Origin: Thermomicrobiales bacterium
GTDB lineage: Bacteria > Chloroflexota > Chloroflexia > Thermomicrobiales > UBA6265
NCBI GenBank assembly: GCA_030447415.1
Contig: JAUJOZ010000004.1
Coordinates: 1 to 64,000 of the forward strand
Length of the DNA: 64,000 nt
Direction of reading: 5' to 3'
Both the position numbers and the translations under genes were made by a program. Below, one piece after another: positions 18,144 through 26,787 of the stretch; the stretch's first letter is position 1, and every line of letters starts with the position of its first letter. The notes beneath the pieces were generated by a model that did no database searches, was not told the DNA's origin, and saw only the letters and a program-made list of their open reading frames with translations.

Positions 18144-18971
18144 ATGGCCGGTGACGATCTGCTCCAAATCCGGCGGCAAGAACGGGCCGCGCTCCTGGAG
18201 CGGATCGACGCAAGCCTTCGGCTGGACGAGCGCGTCGTGGCGGCCTGGCTCGGCGGCTCGCTCGGCCGGCGGACCGCCGATGCCTGGAGCGACATTGACG
18301 TCTGGGTGATCGTCGCGGATGAGCACAGTGCGGCCGTCAACGTGGCGAGACGCCAGTTCGTCGCGGCGATCCAGACCCCAGCGTTGATCGTCGAAGCACC
18401 GGAGAACGCTCCGCCGGGAGGGGCGTACCTTCTGGTGCTCTCGAGTGGACGCACGGGCGCGCACCAGGTGGATTGGTACTGGCAACCGCGCTCGTCCGCT
18501 TGGGTTCCCAACGACTGTCGGCTGCTGTTTGATCGGGTCGGGTTGCCGTCGGCAGCGCCGCCCGCCATCGTCGGCGCGCGGGAGCGGGCGGAAGGGCTAA
18601 CCGGCAAGGTCGCCCTGTTCTGGCTCAGCGTCCTGCTCACCGCCAAAGCCGTGGCCCGGGGTCGGGACTGGGCGGTCGTTCGGATGATCGGCTGGACGAT
18701 TGACATCCTGGCCGAGATCGAGTGGCTCCTCGCACACGATACCCTGGCGAGCCACGATGACCTGAAGAACTGGAGCGAGGGCTCGAGGTGGCCCCTCCCC
18801 GCCGCAACGCCGAGCGCCCAGCTTGCGCTGGTGCGGGAGATTGCCGCCGCCATGAACGCCCTCGCGCCGGAAATCGCGGCGCTGGGAGGGCAAGTTCCAG
18901 ACGAAGGTGTCCGCCAAGTGCAGCTGTTCCTCGACCTTGCGACCGCGACGATCGAGGGGACGGAGCGCTAG
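18144..18971 (+). CDS. Nucleotidyltransferase domain protein
   Basis: A 275-residue soluble protein with a polymerase-beta-type nucleotidyltransferase core: GGSLGRRTADAWSDIDVWVI (about 37-56), including the GGS motif and the two metal-binding aspartates of SDID. A helical C-terminal half follows. The layout resembles aminoglycoside nucleotidyltransferases, but the substrate cannot be assigned. ATG 18144 (or GTG 18141) is chosen because the helical N-terminus begins there; upstream codons overlap the glycosidase relic. The gene stands alone and a hairpin at 19181-19215 follows. Confidence 0.8.
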   Translation: MAGDDLLQIRRQERAALLERIDASLRLDERVVAAWLGGSLGRRTADAWSDIDVWVIVADEHSAAVNVARRQFVAAIQTPALIVEAPENAPPGGAYLLVLSSGRTGAHQVDWYWQPRSSAWVPNDCRLLFDRVGLPSAAPPAIVGARERAEGLTGKVALFWLSVLLTAKAVARGRDWAVVRMIGWTIDILAEIEWLLAHDTLASHDDLKNWSEGSRWPLPAATPSAQLALVREIAAAMNALAPEIAALGGQVPDEGVRQVQLFLDLATATIEGTER

Positions 18972-19180
18972 GGGGCTCGCCCTACCCGACCGACGGCCGT
19001 CTCCGGCGCGTTACCCCGTCCTGGCCCAGACGAACGTTGGCCCGGGCTTCGGCTACCGCTCCGCTCCGCGTCGCATCGCTCGGCCCGGACCGGACACAAC
19101 TCGGCGGGCACCCGGTCATTCTCTCCGCCACCGCCGGGGTCCGGAAGCTCTGGGGAACACCAGTCGGTGGGGACGCAACA

Positions 19181-19215
19181 GCAAGGGGGCACCGATAGGT
19201 GCCCCCTCTTGCTCT
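19181..19215. terminator. Bidirectional terminator hairpin between convergent genes
   Basis: GGGGGCACC (19185-19193) pairs with GGTGCCCCC (19198-19206) around a GATA loop, with flanking GCAA and CTTGC that extend the stem with a small bulge. It lies between the plus-strand nucleotidyltransferase and the minus-strand IF-1 gene and could end both transcripts. The plus-strand side continues into TCTTGCTCTCTTGG. Confidence 0.75.
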
Positions 19216-19239
19216 CTTGGCTCGGCCACGGACGGTTGA

Positions 19240-19536
19240 TTATCGGTGGCGATAGGTGATCCGGCCTCGCGTCAGGTCGTAGGGAGAAAGCTCCACCGTG
19301 ACGCGATCGCCGGGCAGGACGCGGATGTAGTTCGTGCGCATCTTGCCGGCGAGGTGGCTAAGAACACTGTGCCCGTTCTCCAACTCGACGGTGAACATGG
19401 CGTTGGGCAGCGCGTCGACCACCCGGCCGTCGACCGTGATCGCGTCCGGGTTCTGGCGACGCGGACGCTCCTCGTCCGGAGTGGTCGGGGGCGGGGCGGG
19501 GCGAGTGGGTCTGCGGTACTGCGGCTTCTTGGGCAA
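19240..19536 (-). CDS. infA: Translation initiation factor IF-1 with N-terminal extension
   Basis: The core (residues about 30-98) is a near-consensus IF-1 OB fold, with [35 protein letters not shown] and [18 protein letters not shown]-1 occupies the ribosomal A site during initiation. The start is TTG at 19536, fixed by AGGAGG about seven bases upstream. This gives 98 residues against the usual 71-73, with an extra basic, Pro-rich arm ([16 protein letters not shown]). The gene is downstream of the helicase on the same strand and may share its mRNA. The arm is unusual; whether it binds RNA is inference. Confidence 0.92.
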   Translation of the reverse strand: MPKKPQYRRPTRPAPPPTTPDEERPRRQNPDAITVDGRVVDALPNAMFTVELENGHSVLSHLAGKMRTNYIRVLPGDRVTVELSPYDLTRGRITYRHR

Positions 19537-19652
19537 CCGTGGTCCTCCTGTTAGATGGAAGTGCTGGCGCGCCTGCAATGGCTCAGTTATACCCGAAAGC
19601 GTCCGGCTTCGTAGGCGCCACCCGCTTGCGGCGACGTCCCGACAGTCCGGTT

Positions 19653-21464
19653 CTACGCCGGGGAGGCGGCACCAGCCTGACCACCACGCCGGCCGACGGC
19701 ACGACCGCGGAAGCAGTCGCCGCAGTAGACCGGGCGCGTCGGGTCGGGCCGGAACGGCACCTCGGCCGGCCGGCCGCAGGCGGCGCAGTCGACGGCGTGG
19801 CGCTCGAGGCCGCGCACCGCCGCCTCACCCGAGGCGCCACCACGCCGGCGCCGACGCGACCGCCCGGTTGCGCCCGCAGCGGCGTCGGACGCGACGGTTG
19901 GGCCGCCCTCACCGCGGTCGGTCGCCCAGGACGGGCGGTGCGGGTCGCGGCCGTAGGCGGCGGCGAGGGCACGCGGGTCACCACCGTCGCGGTCCGCGAG
20001 GGGATCCAGCGCGGCATCTTCCCACCGGTGCCGGGTCGAGCCGGGCCGGGCGGACCGGCCGTTCGCAGCGGGGGCCAGGCAATCGCTCCGGCTGTCGCCG
20101 TCGACCCGCGCCGCCGGGCGGGGAGACGACGACTGGGCGACCGGGCGCGGCGAAGCTTCGACGGCAACCCGGTCGGGGGCGGGGCGCCGCTCCCGCGGGG
20201 GACTCACGCGTCGCGTCGGCATCGAGGGGACGCGTTCGCGGGCCGGACCGGCACCAGGGGCGGTCGGCGCAGGCACCTGGACATCGGGGGCCGGTCCGTC
20301 GAGCGCGGCCTCGGCGCCGCGCCACGAGGTGCGCGGGACGCGCCGGCCGAGGCCGCGCTCCAGCTGCCGCCACTTGGCACCGTCCTCCGGCACGAGCAGC
20401 GTCATCGCCTGACCCTGGCGGCCCATGCGACCGGTGCGGCCAATGCGGTGCGTCAGCAGGTCGGAGGACTCCGGCAGCTCAATGTTGACGACGAGGTCGA
20501 TGCCCGAGACGTCGAGGCCGCGGGCGGCGACGTTGGTGGCGACTAGGACCGGCACCGCGCCGGAGCGGAAGTCCTCCATCACGCGATCGCGGGCGTTCTG
20601 GGACAAGTTGCCCTGAAGAGCGACAACGGGATAGCCGGCCTGCTCCAATTGCCGCGCCAGCTTCTTGACGCCATGCTTCGTCCGGCCGAAGACGATCATC
20701 GCGCCCTCGCCGCGGTGGTCGAGCAGGTCCTTGAGGGCGGCGAGCTTGTCGCCGCCGGGGACATCGTAGGCGATGTGCTCGATCGGCGCCGCGTCCTCGG
20801 GGTTGGGATCGACCGCGACGTGCACCGGGTCGTGCAAGTGCTTGGTGGCCGTCTGCCGGACCCAATCGGGCACGGTGGCGGAGAAGAGCGCCGTCTGGCG
20901 GCTGGAGTTGGTGCGGGCGATGATCCGCTCGACGTCCGGGGCGAAGCCGCGGTCGAGCATCTCGTCCGCCTCGTCGAGGACGAGGAAGCGGACCTTGTCG
21001 AGCCAGAGGGCGCCCTGGTTGAGCAGGTCGAGCACGCGACCAGGGGTGCCGACGACGACGTGTACGCCGCGGCGCAGCTCATCGCGCTGCGGACCGAGAG
21101 CGCGACCGCCGAAGATGAGGGCGGAGCGGACGCCCTGGTCGCCGCCAACCTGGTCGAGCACGCCGCCGACCTGGACGGCCAGCTCCCGGGTCGGTGTCAG
21201 CACCAGCACCTGCACGTCACGCTGACGCGGGTCGACCGACTCGACGGCGGGAATGCCGAAGGCGAGGGTCTTGCCCGAGCCGGTGCGGGCTTGGCCGATG
21301 ACGTCGCGGCCGTCGAGCAGCGCGGGGAGCGCGGCGGCCTGGATCGGGGTCGGGGTATCGATGCCCATGCGGGCCAGCGCCCTGAGCGTGGCCGGGCGCA
21401 GACGAAGGTCGGCGAACGAGGCAACGGCCTCGTCCACCTCGGATGCGAGAAGCGTGGTGGTCAA
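19653..21464 (-). CDS. DEAD-box RNA helicase with C-terminal zinc ribbon
   Basis: A 603-residue protein. Residues about 1-380 form a complete DEAD-box core: Q motif ([14 protein letters not shown]...TPIQ), Walker [26 protein letters not shown], and the C-lobe [10 protein letters not shown] and HRIGRTGR. A long low-complexity Arg/Pro/Ala linker follows. The last 50 residues hold a CxxC...CxxC zinc ribbon (CAAC, then [15 protein letters not shown]). Such helicases remodel structured RNA, often in ribosome assembly or the cold. Start is TTG 21464 with a GGTGAGGT site upstream. The ribbon-helicase fusion and the adjacent IF-1 gene suggest a translation role. Confidence 0.92.
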   Translation of the reverse strand: MTTTLLASEVDEAVASFADLRLRPATLRALARMGIDTPTPIQAAALPALLDGRDVIGQARTGSGKTLAFGIPAVESVDPRQRDVQVLVLTPTRELAVQVGGVLDQVGGDQGVRSALIFGGRALGPQRDELRRGVHVVVGTPGRVLDLLNQGALWLDKVRFLVLDEADEMLDRGFAPDVERIIARTNSSRQTALFSATVPDWVRQTATKHLHDPVHVAVDPNPEDAAPIEHIAYDVPGGDKLAALKDLLDHRGEGAMIVFGRTKHGVKKLARQLEQAGYPVVALQGNLSQNARDRVMEDFRSGAVPVLVATNVAARGLDVSGIDLVVNIELPESSDLLTHRIGRTGRMGRQGQAMTLLVPEDGAKWRQLERGLGRRVPRTSWRGAEAALDGPAPDVQVPAPTAPGAGPARERVPSMPTRRVSPPRERRPAPDRVAVEASPRPVAQSSSPRPAARVDGDSRSDCLAPAANGRSARPGSTRHRWEDAALDPLADRDGGDPRALAAAYGRDPHRPSWATDRGEGGPTVASDAAAGATGRSRRRRRGGASGEAAVRGLERHAVDCAACGRPAEVPFRPDPTRPVYCGDCFRGRAVGRRGGQAGAASPA

Positions 21465-21769
21465 CGAAGTGGAACCTCACCGGCGCAGCGCAACGCGAAA
21501 AGACATGGGGAACGGCCGAGCCGGTCAGTACGGCTCGACGACCCCTGCGCTGCGCGGTGATGGGGGTGCAGTGGCGTACTGTCGCGCGGCGAACCCGCGC
21601 ATCCCGTATGACGTTAGTCTACCACACACTCTGGCTTTTCGCCGTGAGTCCAAATTGGCTCCCCCCAATAGGACCGAAGCGGAACCGTCCCGGTTGCGAG
21701 TGAGGATGCGCCCTGATGCTCGCGCATGTCGGTCGAGCGGGTACAAGGGCGCGGAACTGGCCCTTGGTC
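21465..21769. other. Helicase leader region
   Basis: This 305-bp stretch separates two minus-strand genes and probably holds the helicase promoter and a leader. It includes an AT-richer patch at about 21600-21665 where a promoter is plausible, but no clear -35/-10 pair could be fixed. Confidence 0.35.
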
Positions 21770-22735
21770 CTAGGATGAGGTCTGGCCGCGTCCCGCCCGG
21801 AACGCTTCCAGATCCTTCTGGTAGAGGTAGTAGTTGAGGGCGGTGGCCGCGGTGCCGCCCTCATGGACCGCCGTCGCCACCTGGTGGGAGAAGAGGCGCG
21901 TCACATCGCCTGCGGCGTAGACGCCGGGGAGCGACGTCTTGGCCTCCGTATCCACCACGATGTATCCCTGGTCCGTCAGCTTCACGCCGAGCGCCCGGGC
22001 GAGGGCGCTATTCGGGTCGGCACCCTGCTGGTTGAAGAGGTGGTCGAGCTCGATCTCCCCGCCCCCCTCCAGGAGCACCGCCTCGAAGACGCCCTTCGCC
22101 CGTGCCCGCGCGCCGGCGATGCGGCCAACCACAAGGCGAATGCCGTGCTCGTCGACCTCCGAGACCTGTTCAGGGGAAAGGCCGAGCGACCCGCCGTTGG
22201 TGAGCATCACGACCTGATCGGTGAAGTGCCGGAGCTGGATCGCCGTCTCTGCCGCGTGGTCGTCGTTGCCGACCACCAGGACGCGTTTGCCCTGCATCTC
22301 GTAGCCGTCGCAGACGATGCACCAGTGCATGGTCCGCCCGACGTACTGCTCGTAGTCGGGGAACGTGACCCAGCGGTCGTTGACGCCGGTCGCCAGGACG
22401 ACGGCCCGGCCGTGCAGGGTGAGGTCGCCGGGTGCCTCCGCGGTGAAGACGGCATCGTCGTGGACGAGGCGGGCGACCTCGGCGTCGTAGAACCGAACGC
22501 CGTAATGCTCAGCCTGAGCCCGGCCCAGCGCGCTGAGCTCGACGGCCGTGATCCCGTCGGGGAAGCCGAGGTAGTTCCGGTTGGTCTGCGCCCAGTCGGA
22601 GCGACCGGGCCGCCCACAATCGACGACGGCCACCGAGCGACAGGCGCGGGCCAGGTTGACCGCGGCCGACAGGCCGGCCGGTCCCCCACCGATGACGAGC
22701 GCGTCGAAGAGGTCGAGGGGTCGGGTGACATCCAT
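21770..22735 (-). CDS. Thioredoxin-reductase-like NAD(P)/FAD-dependent oxidoreductase
   Basis: A 321-residue flavoprotein of the thioredoxin reductase superfamily. FAD-binding motif DALVIGGGPAGLSAAVNLAR lies at about 11-30, the redox-active CxxC is CIVCDGYE (about 138-145), a second dinucleotide motif KRVLVVGNDDHAAETA follows, and the C-terminal FAD site is VYAAGDV. The CIVC pair replaces the classical CATC. It could reduce thioredoxin or another small disulfide partner. No thioredoxin is adjacent, though a glutaredoxin-like gene lies 8 kb away. The ATG at 22735 agrees with the family N-terminus. Confidence 0.88.
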   Translation of the reverse strand: MDVTRPLDLFDALVIGGGPAGLSAAVNLARACRSVAVVDCGRPGRSDWAQTNRNYLGFPDGITAVELSALGRAQAEHYGVRFYDAEVARLVHDDAVFTAEAPGDLTLHGRAVVLATGVNDRWVTFPDYEQYVGRTMHWCIVCDGYEMQGKRVLVVGNDDHAAETAIQLRHFTDQVVMLTNGGSLGLSPEQVSEVDEHGIRLVVGRIAGARARAKGVFEAVLLEGGGEIELDHLFNQQGADPNSALARALGVKLTDQGYIVVDTEAKTSLPGVYAAGDVTRLFSHQVATAVHEGGTAATALNYYLYQKDLEAFRAGRGQTSS

Positions 22736-22854
22736 GGCGCGGTATCCCTCTCCAGATCGTGGCGGGGTTCGGGGTCAGGTCGGCGATCGGGCGACTGAAG
22801 CTGGCCCCTGCACGTTCGGTGCCGGAGTCCACGGTCCGCGCCGCCCGGTGTGCC

Positions 22855-23430
22855 ATGCCACGCCGAATCCTGGAGCCGACCGTCGCCCGTCTCGTCGCCT
22901 ACGACGATCGAGCCGGGATGCCCGGCGACAGCCAACGCTACGAGCCAAGCGGCGGGAAGCTGATCGAGGCGCCGGGACCGTCGACGATGCAAGAGGATCT
23001 GGCGGTCCCTCTCGTGGCCCTGCGCTACGGCTTCGTGACGCGACACCGACGGGGCAAGGTGTTCGCCGCGCCGCAGAGCGTCAGGCGCTCCGACCACAAC
23101 GCCGTCCATCCCCACCTGCTCTTCGTCGGCGAGGACCGGCGGGGCATCATCGGTCCTAAAGTCTATGGAAGGCGACTTCAGCCTGGTGGTCCAGATTCTT
23201 TCCTCGGACGCCCGCGCCGTTGACCAGCGGCGCAAGGCGAAGCTCTGCCCGCGATTTGGCGTTTGAAAGAAGTCCAGGCTGGTCGACCCCAACGCGGTGA
23301 GCCGGGTCGTCCTCGCCCCCCGTCGGCGTCCGGTCCGAGCCGATACCGGCCCTCGAGGACAGGACTGTTCGCGCCTCCCGCCGGGCTCCATCGTCGACCT
23401 CGCCGAGTTTTTCGTCGACCTCGGGTAGCG
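22855..23430 (+). pseudogene. Decayed Uma2 family (DUF820) protein
   Basis: Read across frames this is a Uma2 endonuclease-like protein. An N-terminal part reads YDDRAGMPGDSQRYEPSGGKLIEAPGPS. The core GKVFAAPQSV...VHPHLLFVGEDRRGII is followed by a frameshift near 23160. The next frame gives the LVVQILSSDARAVDQRRKAKL strand-helix of the PD-(D/E)XK-like fold, then an in-frame TGA at 23264 just where the family has GV-EYW, and a tail RLVDPNAVSRVVLA. Uma2 genes are abundant in Chloroflexota and Cyanobacteria. One frameshift, one stop and lost core residues make it inactive. Confidence 0.65.
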
Positions 23431-23612
23431 ACCGGTCGCCCAAGGGCGACCGACTCGCCTGGCGCGGGGATCACCGGTGCGGCCTCCTCCGATCCACCCT
23501 CGCTCCGCGCGGCGCCCCCCAGTTCTCCGTTCTCCACCGGGCACGACGCAGCCGAACCGCGGCCGACATAGGGGACCGATTCCCGGCCGGCTAGGGCTCT
23601 TCGCCGCTAACC

Positions 23613-23630
23613 TATTGACATCCGTCTATA
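23613..23630. promoter_or_regulatory. Probable ArsR operator 1
   Basis: An 18-bp dyad TATTGACA-TC-CGTCTATA covers the -35 box of the arsR promoter. It closely matches the second dyad at 24035-24052 (TATAGACG-TG-CGTCGATA). The shared half-site (CGTCnATA) and its position make it the likely autoregulatory ArsR site. Confidence 0.6.
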
Positions 23631-23643
23631 TATGATCTACGAT
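23615..23643 (+). promoter_or_regulatory. arsR promoter, probably giving a leaderless mRNA
   Basis: A perfect TTGACA at 23615-23620, a 17-bp spacer and TACGAT at 23638-23643. Transcription should begin about seven bases later, at or next to the ATG at 23650, so arsR is likely leaderless. No Shine-Dalgarno precedes that ATG, in agreement. Confidence 0.6.
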
Positions 23644-23649
23644 GCCGGT

Positions 23650-24012
23650 ATGAGTCCACGATCCCGTCCAGCCGAGTGTTGCGTTTCCCCGCTCGATCCC
23701 ACGCCGCTACCTGCCGTGGCGCAGGACCGACTGGTGGCCGGGTTCCGGGCGCTCGGCGACCCGACGCGACTGGAGATCTTCCGCCTGATCGCGGCGCAGG
23801 AGGCGCCGGTCTGCGCCTGCGACGTGGTGGACCGATTCGAGGTGAGCCAGCCGACGATCTCGCACCATCTCAAGGTGCTGCGCGAAGCCGGCCTGATCAC
23901 CGTGTCCCGCCGCGGCGTCTGGGCCTACTACGCCGCCGACCCCCGCGGCCTGGCGCTCCTGCGGGAGGCACTTATCGATCTCGCGCCGACGCGGCTGGCG
24001 GCCGCCGGCTGA
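23650..24012 (+). CDS. arsR: ArsR/SmtB family arsenic-responsive repressor
   Basis: A 120-residue winged-helix repressor. The ArsR core [16 protein letters not shown] is at about 33-48 and the recognition helix region [19 protein letters not shown] at about 64-82. Candidate As(III) ligands are Cys10-Cys11 near the N-terminus and Cys55/Cys57 in PVCACD, the alpha-3 position of the classical ELCVCD site. ATG 23650 fits the promoter better than ATG 23632. It should repress the operon until arsenite binds. Palindromes at 23613-23630 and 24035-24052 are the probable operators. Confidence 0.92.
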   Translation: MSPRSRPAECCVSPLDPTPLPAVAQDRLVAGFRALGDPTRLEIFRLIAAQEAPVCACDVVDRFEVSQPTISHHLKVLREAGLITVSRRGVWAYYAADPRGLALLREALIDLAPTRLAAAG

Positions 24013-24034
24013 GCCCCTTTTTGTCGCGCCTCCG

Positions 24035-24052
24035 TATAGACGTGCGTCGATA
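24035..24052. promoter_or_regulatory. Probable ArsR operator 2
   Basis: TATAGACG-TG-CGTCGATA, an 18-bp dyad 23 bp after the arsR stop and 22 bp before the next start codon. It shares half-sites and spacing with operator 1, implying a second ArsR-controlled promoter for the structural genes. Confidence 0.6.
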
Positions 24053-24074
24053 CGATTGCACCAGGAGGACCGCC

Positions 24075-24332
24075 ATGTTTCTCGGCGACGAGCCGCTGCT
24101 GCACGCCATCGTGATCGCGAGCCAGGATCCCGACCCCGTGCGGGCGGCCCGGTACCGTCCCTTCGCCTCTGGGATCTCGCGCCGACTGTCACCGAAGGTC
24201 CGGCCTTCCCACGCCACCGCGGCCGAGGCCGTGTCCGGCGGCCGCGGCTTCGCTCCGCTGGCCATCGCGCGGCGTCTGGCCTTTCCATGGGGCTCGCCAA
24301 GCACCCCCTGTTGCCCACCGGCCTGCTGTTAG
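24075..24332 (+). CDS. 85-residue protein with Cys-rich tail in the arsenic operon
   Basis: An AGGAGG at 24063-24068 precedes the ATG at 24075, and the gene lies between operator 2 and arsM. The product begins [20 protein letters not shown] and ends in PCCPPACC, two vicinal cysteine pairs. There is no known domain. The middle is Arg/Ala/Pro-rich, as expected for high-GC DNA, so it could be spurious or a remnant. Position, ribosome site and the terminal CC-PPA-CC favour a small As(III)-binding peptide or chaperone, which is inference. Confidence 0.45.
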   Translation: MFLGDEPLLHAIVIASQDPDPVRAARYRPFASGISRRLSPKVRPSHATAAEAVSGGRGFAPLAIARRLAFPWGSPSTPCCPPACC

Positions 24333-24388
24333 GACGCCCGACCGCGTCGAAGCCGCGGCGTCCACGACCACAAGGAGGAGCAGAAGCG

Positions 24389-25261
24389 ATGACTCTGGAC
24401 GCGACCTCGACCACCCCCGAAGAGCTGCGCGACACCGTGCGCGCCAAGTACGCCGAGCAGGCACGGCGCGTCACCATGTCGGGCACGGCCTCCTGCTGCG
24501 GCGCGGCGAGCGCCAGCTCATGCTGCGGCACCGATGGAAGTGATCCGATCACGGGCAACCTGTACGGCGACGAAGACGTGGCCACCATTCCCGAGGACGC
24601 GCTGAAGGCGTCGCTCGGCTGCGGCAACCCGACGGCGCTCGCGGCCCTGGCGCCGGGCGAGGTGGTGCTCGACCTCGGCTCCGGCGGCGGCATCGACGTG
24701 CTGCTGTCGGCACGGCGGGTCGGACCGAGCGGGTTCGCCTACGGGCTGGACATGACCGACGAGATGCTGGCGCTGGCCGAGAAGAACCGAGCCGAAGCCG
24801 GTGCCGAGAACGTCCGCTTCCTAAAGGGGCACATGGAGGCGATCCCGCTGCCGGACGGCACCGTCGACGTGGTGATCTCCAACTGCGTGATCAACCTGGC
24901 GGCCGATAAGGGCCGCGTGCTGCGCGAGGCGTTTCGGGTGCTGAAGCCGGGCGGGCGCTTTGCCGTCCCCGACGTGGTGGCGCAGGGAACGTTGCCGGCC
25001 GATCTGCGGCGGGACATGGAAGTGTGGGTCGGCTGCGTCGCCGGCGCGCTGGAGGAGCAGGAGTATCGGCGGCTGCTGGCCGACGCGGGCTTCGTCGAGA
25101 CGGAGGTCGAGGTGACGCGTGTCTACGATCCCCGCGAATTGGCCGAGAGCGCCCGGGGCGGCGGCTGTTGCGGTGGGAGTTGGAACGACTCGGCGTACGG
25201 CGACTTGGACGCGAGTGGAGGTCGGGTGGTGAGCGCGTTCGTGCGGGCCCGAAAGCCCTAG
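24389..25261 (+). CDS. arsM: Arsenite methyltransferase
   Basis: A 290-residue SAM-dependent methyltransferase. SAM motif I is [20 protein letters not shown] (about 93-112). Cys78 (LGCGNP), Cys166 (SNCVINL) and Cys216 (VGCVAG) correspond to the three conserved As(III)-binding cysteines of ArsM enzymes. Additional CC pairs occur at 36-37, 45-46 and 260-261 (GGGCCGGS). The enzyme converts arsenite stepwise to methylated, partly volatile species. AGGAGG lies 10 bases before ATG 24389. Next in the operon is an ArsO-like flavoprotein. Confidence 0.95.
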   Translation: MTLDATSTTPEELRDTVRAKYAEQARRVTMSGTASCCGAASASSCCGTDGSDPITGNLYGDEDVATIPEDALKASLGCGNPTALAALAPGEVVLDLGSGGGIDVLLSARRVGPSGFAYGLDMTDEMLALAEKNRAEAGAENVRFLKGHMEAIPLPDGTVDVVISNCVINLAADKGRVLREAFRVLKPGGRFAVPDVVAQGTLPADLRRDMEVWVGCVAGALEEQEYRRLLADAGFVETEVEVTRVYDPRELAESARGGGCCGGSWNDSAYGDLDASGGRVVSAFVRARKP

Positions 25262-25364
25262 CCGGCAGAACATCGCCCCCTTCGGCTCGCCGCCGGGGCG
25301 CGCCATGGTTGGCAGTATCGATGTCTATCAATGTCGCAAAGGGACCGCCTCAAGGAGGCACGCC

Positions 25365-26753
25365 TTGAACCCATCGACGCTCCCGGTGGCCGTGATCGGC
25401 GCCGGCCCCATCGGTCTCGCCGCCGCAACTCACCTTCTGGCGCGGGGGGAGAGCCCGCTCGTCCTCGAGGCCGGCGCCTTGGTCGCAACGAACGTCCGCG
25501 CCTGGGGTCACGTCCACCTCTTCTCGCCCTGGGCGTACAACATCGATCCCGCTGCGGCACGCCTGCTGGAGAGCCACGGCTGGGATGCGCCCGACCCGGC
25601 CGCCGTGCCGACCGGAGGGGACCTGGTGACGCGCTACCTGGCCCCGCTCGCGGCGCTGCCACCACTGGCGCCGCGCATCCGTCTCAACAGCCGCGTCCTC
25701 GCGGTCAGCCGGCAGGGTTTCGACAAGATGAAGACCGTCGGTCGCGAGGCAGCCCCCTTCCTGCTGTCCGTCGTGTCGCCCGACGGAACGGAGGAGGGTA
25801 TCCTGGCCAAAGCCGTGATCGACGCCTCGGGCACCTACGGCTCGCCCAACCCCCTCGGCGCCAGCGGCGTCCCGGCCACGGGCGAACGGGCCCTGGCCGA
25901 TCGGATCTTCTACGGCATCCCGGATATCCTGGGCGCCCATCGCGCGCGGTACGCGGGGAAGCGAGTACTCGTCGTCGGCAGCGGGCACTCGGCCTTCAAC
26001 GCGCTCCTGGACCTCGGCGAGCTGACCGAATCGGCCCCTCGGACAGAGATCACCTGGGCGGTACGCCGACGAGCGTTGGGCCAGATCTTTGGCGGCGGCG
26101 AGCGCGACCTCCTGCCCGCTCGGGGCCACCTCGGGACGATGGTTCGTCGGCTGGTCGAGGAGGGCACGGTGCGGCTGGTGACGGGGTTCAGGGTTGACCA
26201 CCTGGGTCTGACCGACGAGGGAGTGGTCGTGGCCGGTGAGGACACGGTACTGCCGCCGGTGGACGAGCTCGTCGCCACGACCGGCTTCCGTCCCGACCTG
26301 TCGCTTCTGAGGGAGCTGCGGCTCGACCTCGACCCGGCGGTCGAGAGCCCGCGGGCCCTCGCCCCCTTGATTGACCCCAACGTCCACAGTTGCGGCACCG
26401 TGCCGCCCCACGGGGCGGAGGAGCTGAGGCAGCCGGAGCCGAACGTCTACGTCGTCGGCATGAAGAGCTATGGCTGGGCGCCGACCTTCCTGATGCTGAC
26501 CGGCTACGAGCAGGTCCGCTCGGTGGCTGCCGCGATCGCCGGCGATTGGGAGGCGGCCCGGGACGTCCGGCTGGAGTTGCCTGAGACGGGAGTCTGTTCC
26601 GGCGACGGCCGGGGAACCGCGCAGTGCGGTGTCGCGGTCGGCTTCGGCAACGTCGCGGCACGTCAGGCGAACGGGGGTGGGTCCGGCTGCTGCGGCAGCG
26701 CGATACCCGTCCTCCAGGTGGCGGGCGGCGCGGCGGAGGCTCAGTCTCGCTGA
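25365..26753 (+). CDS. arsO: ArsO-like flavin-dependent oxidoreductase
   Basis: A 462-residue protein with two dinucleotide-binding motifs: VAVIGAGPIGLAAATHLL near the N-terminus and KRVLVVGSGHSAFNALLDLG near 204-223. The rest follows the flavin monooxygenase-like family called ArsO when found in arsenic operons. The tail carries SGCCGS, echoing the Cys pairs of ArsM. The start is TTG 25365, set by AAGGAGG six bases upstream. ArsO proteins are genetically linked to arsenic resistance, but their reaction is not settled. The C-terminus meets the MFS gene 34 bp downstream. Confidence 0.8.
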   Translation: MNPSTLPVAVIGAGPIGLAAATHLLARGESPLVLEAGALVATNVRAWGHVHLFSPWAYNIDPAAARLLESHGWDAPDPAAVPTGGDLVTRYLAPLAALPPLAPRIRLNSRVLAVSRQGFDKMKTVGREAAPFLLSVVSPDGTEEGILAKAVIDASGTYGSPNPLGASGVPATGERALADRIFYGIPDILGAHRARYAGKRVLVVGSGHSAFNALLDLGELTESAPRTEITWAVRRRALGQIFGGGERDLLPARGHLGTMVRRLVEEGTVRLVTGFRVDHLGLTDEGVVVAGEDTVLPPVDELVATTGFRPDLSLLRELRLDLDPAVESPRALAPLIDPNVHSCGTVPPHGAEELRQPEPNVYVVGMKSYGWAPTFLMLTGYEQVRSVAAAIAGDWEAARDVRLELPETGVCSGDGRGTAQCGVAVGFGNVAARQANGGGSGCCGSAIPVLQVAGGAAEAQSR

Positions 26754-26787
26754 TCGTCGATCGCCGTTCATGGGCGGGGAGCAGCGG

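Noticed and set aside
25313..25333. Third ArsR-like site before arsO (TATCGATG-TC-TATCAATG)
   Set aside because: The halves are direct, not inverted, and match the ars dyads poorly.
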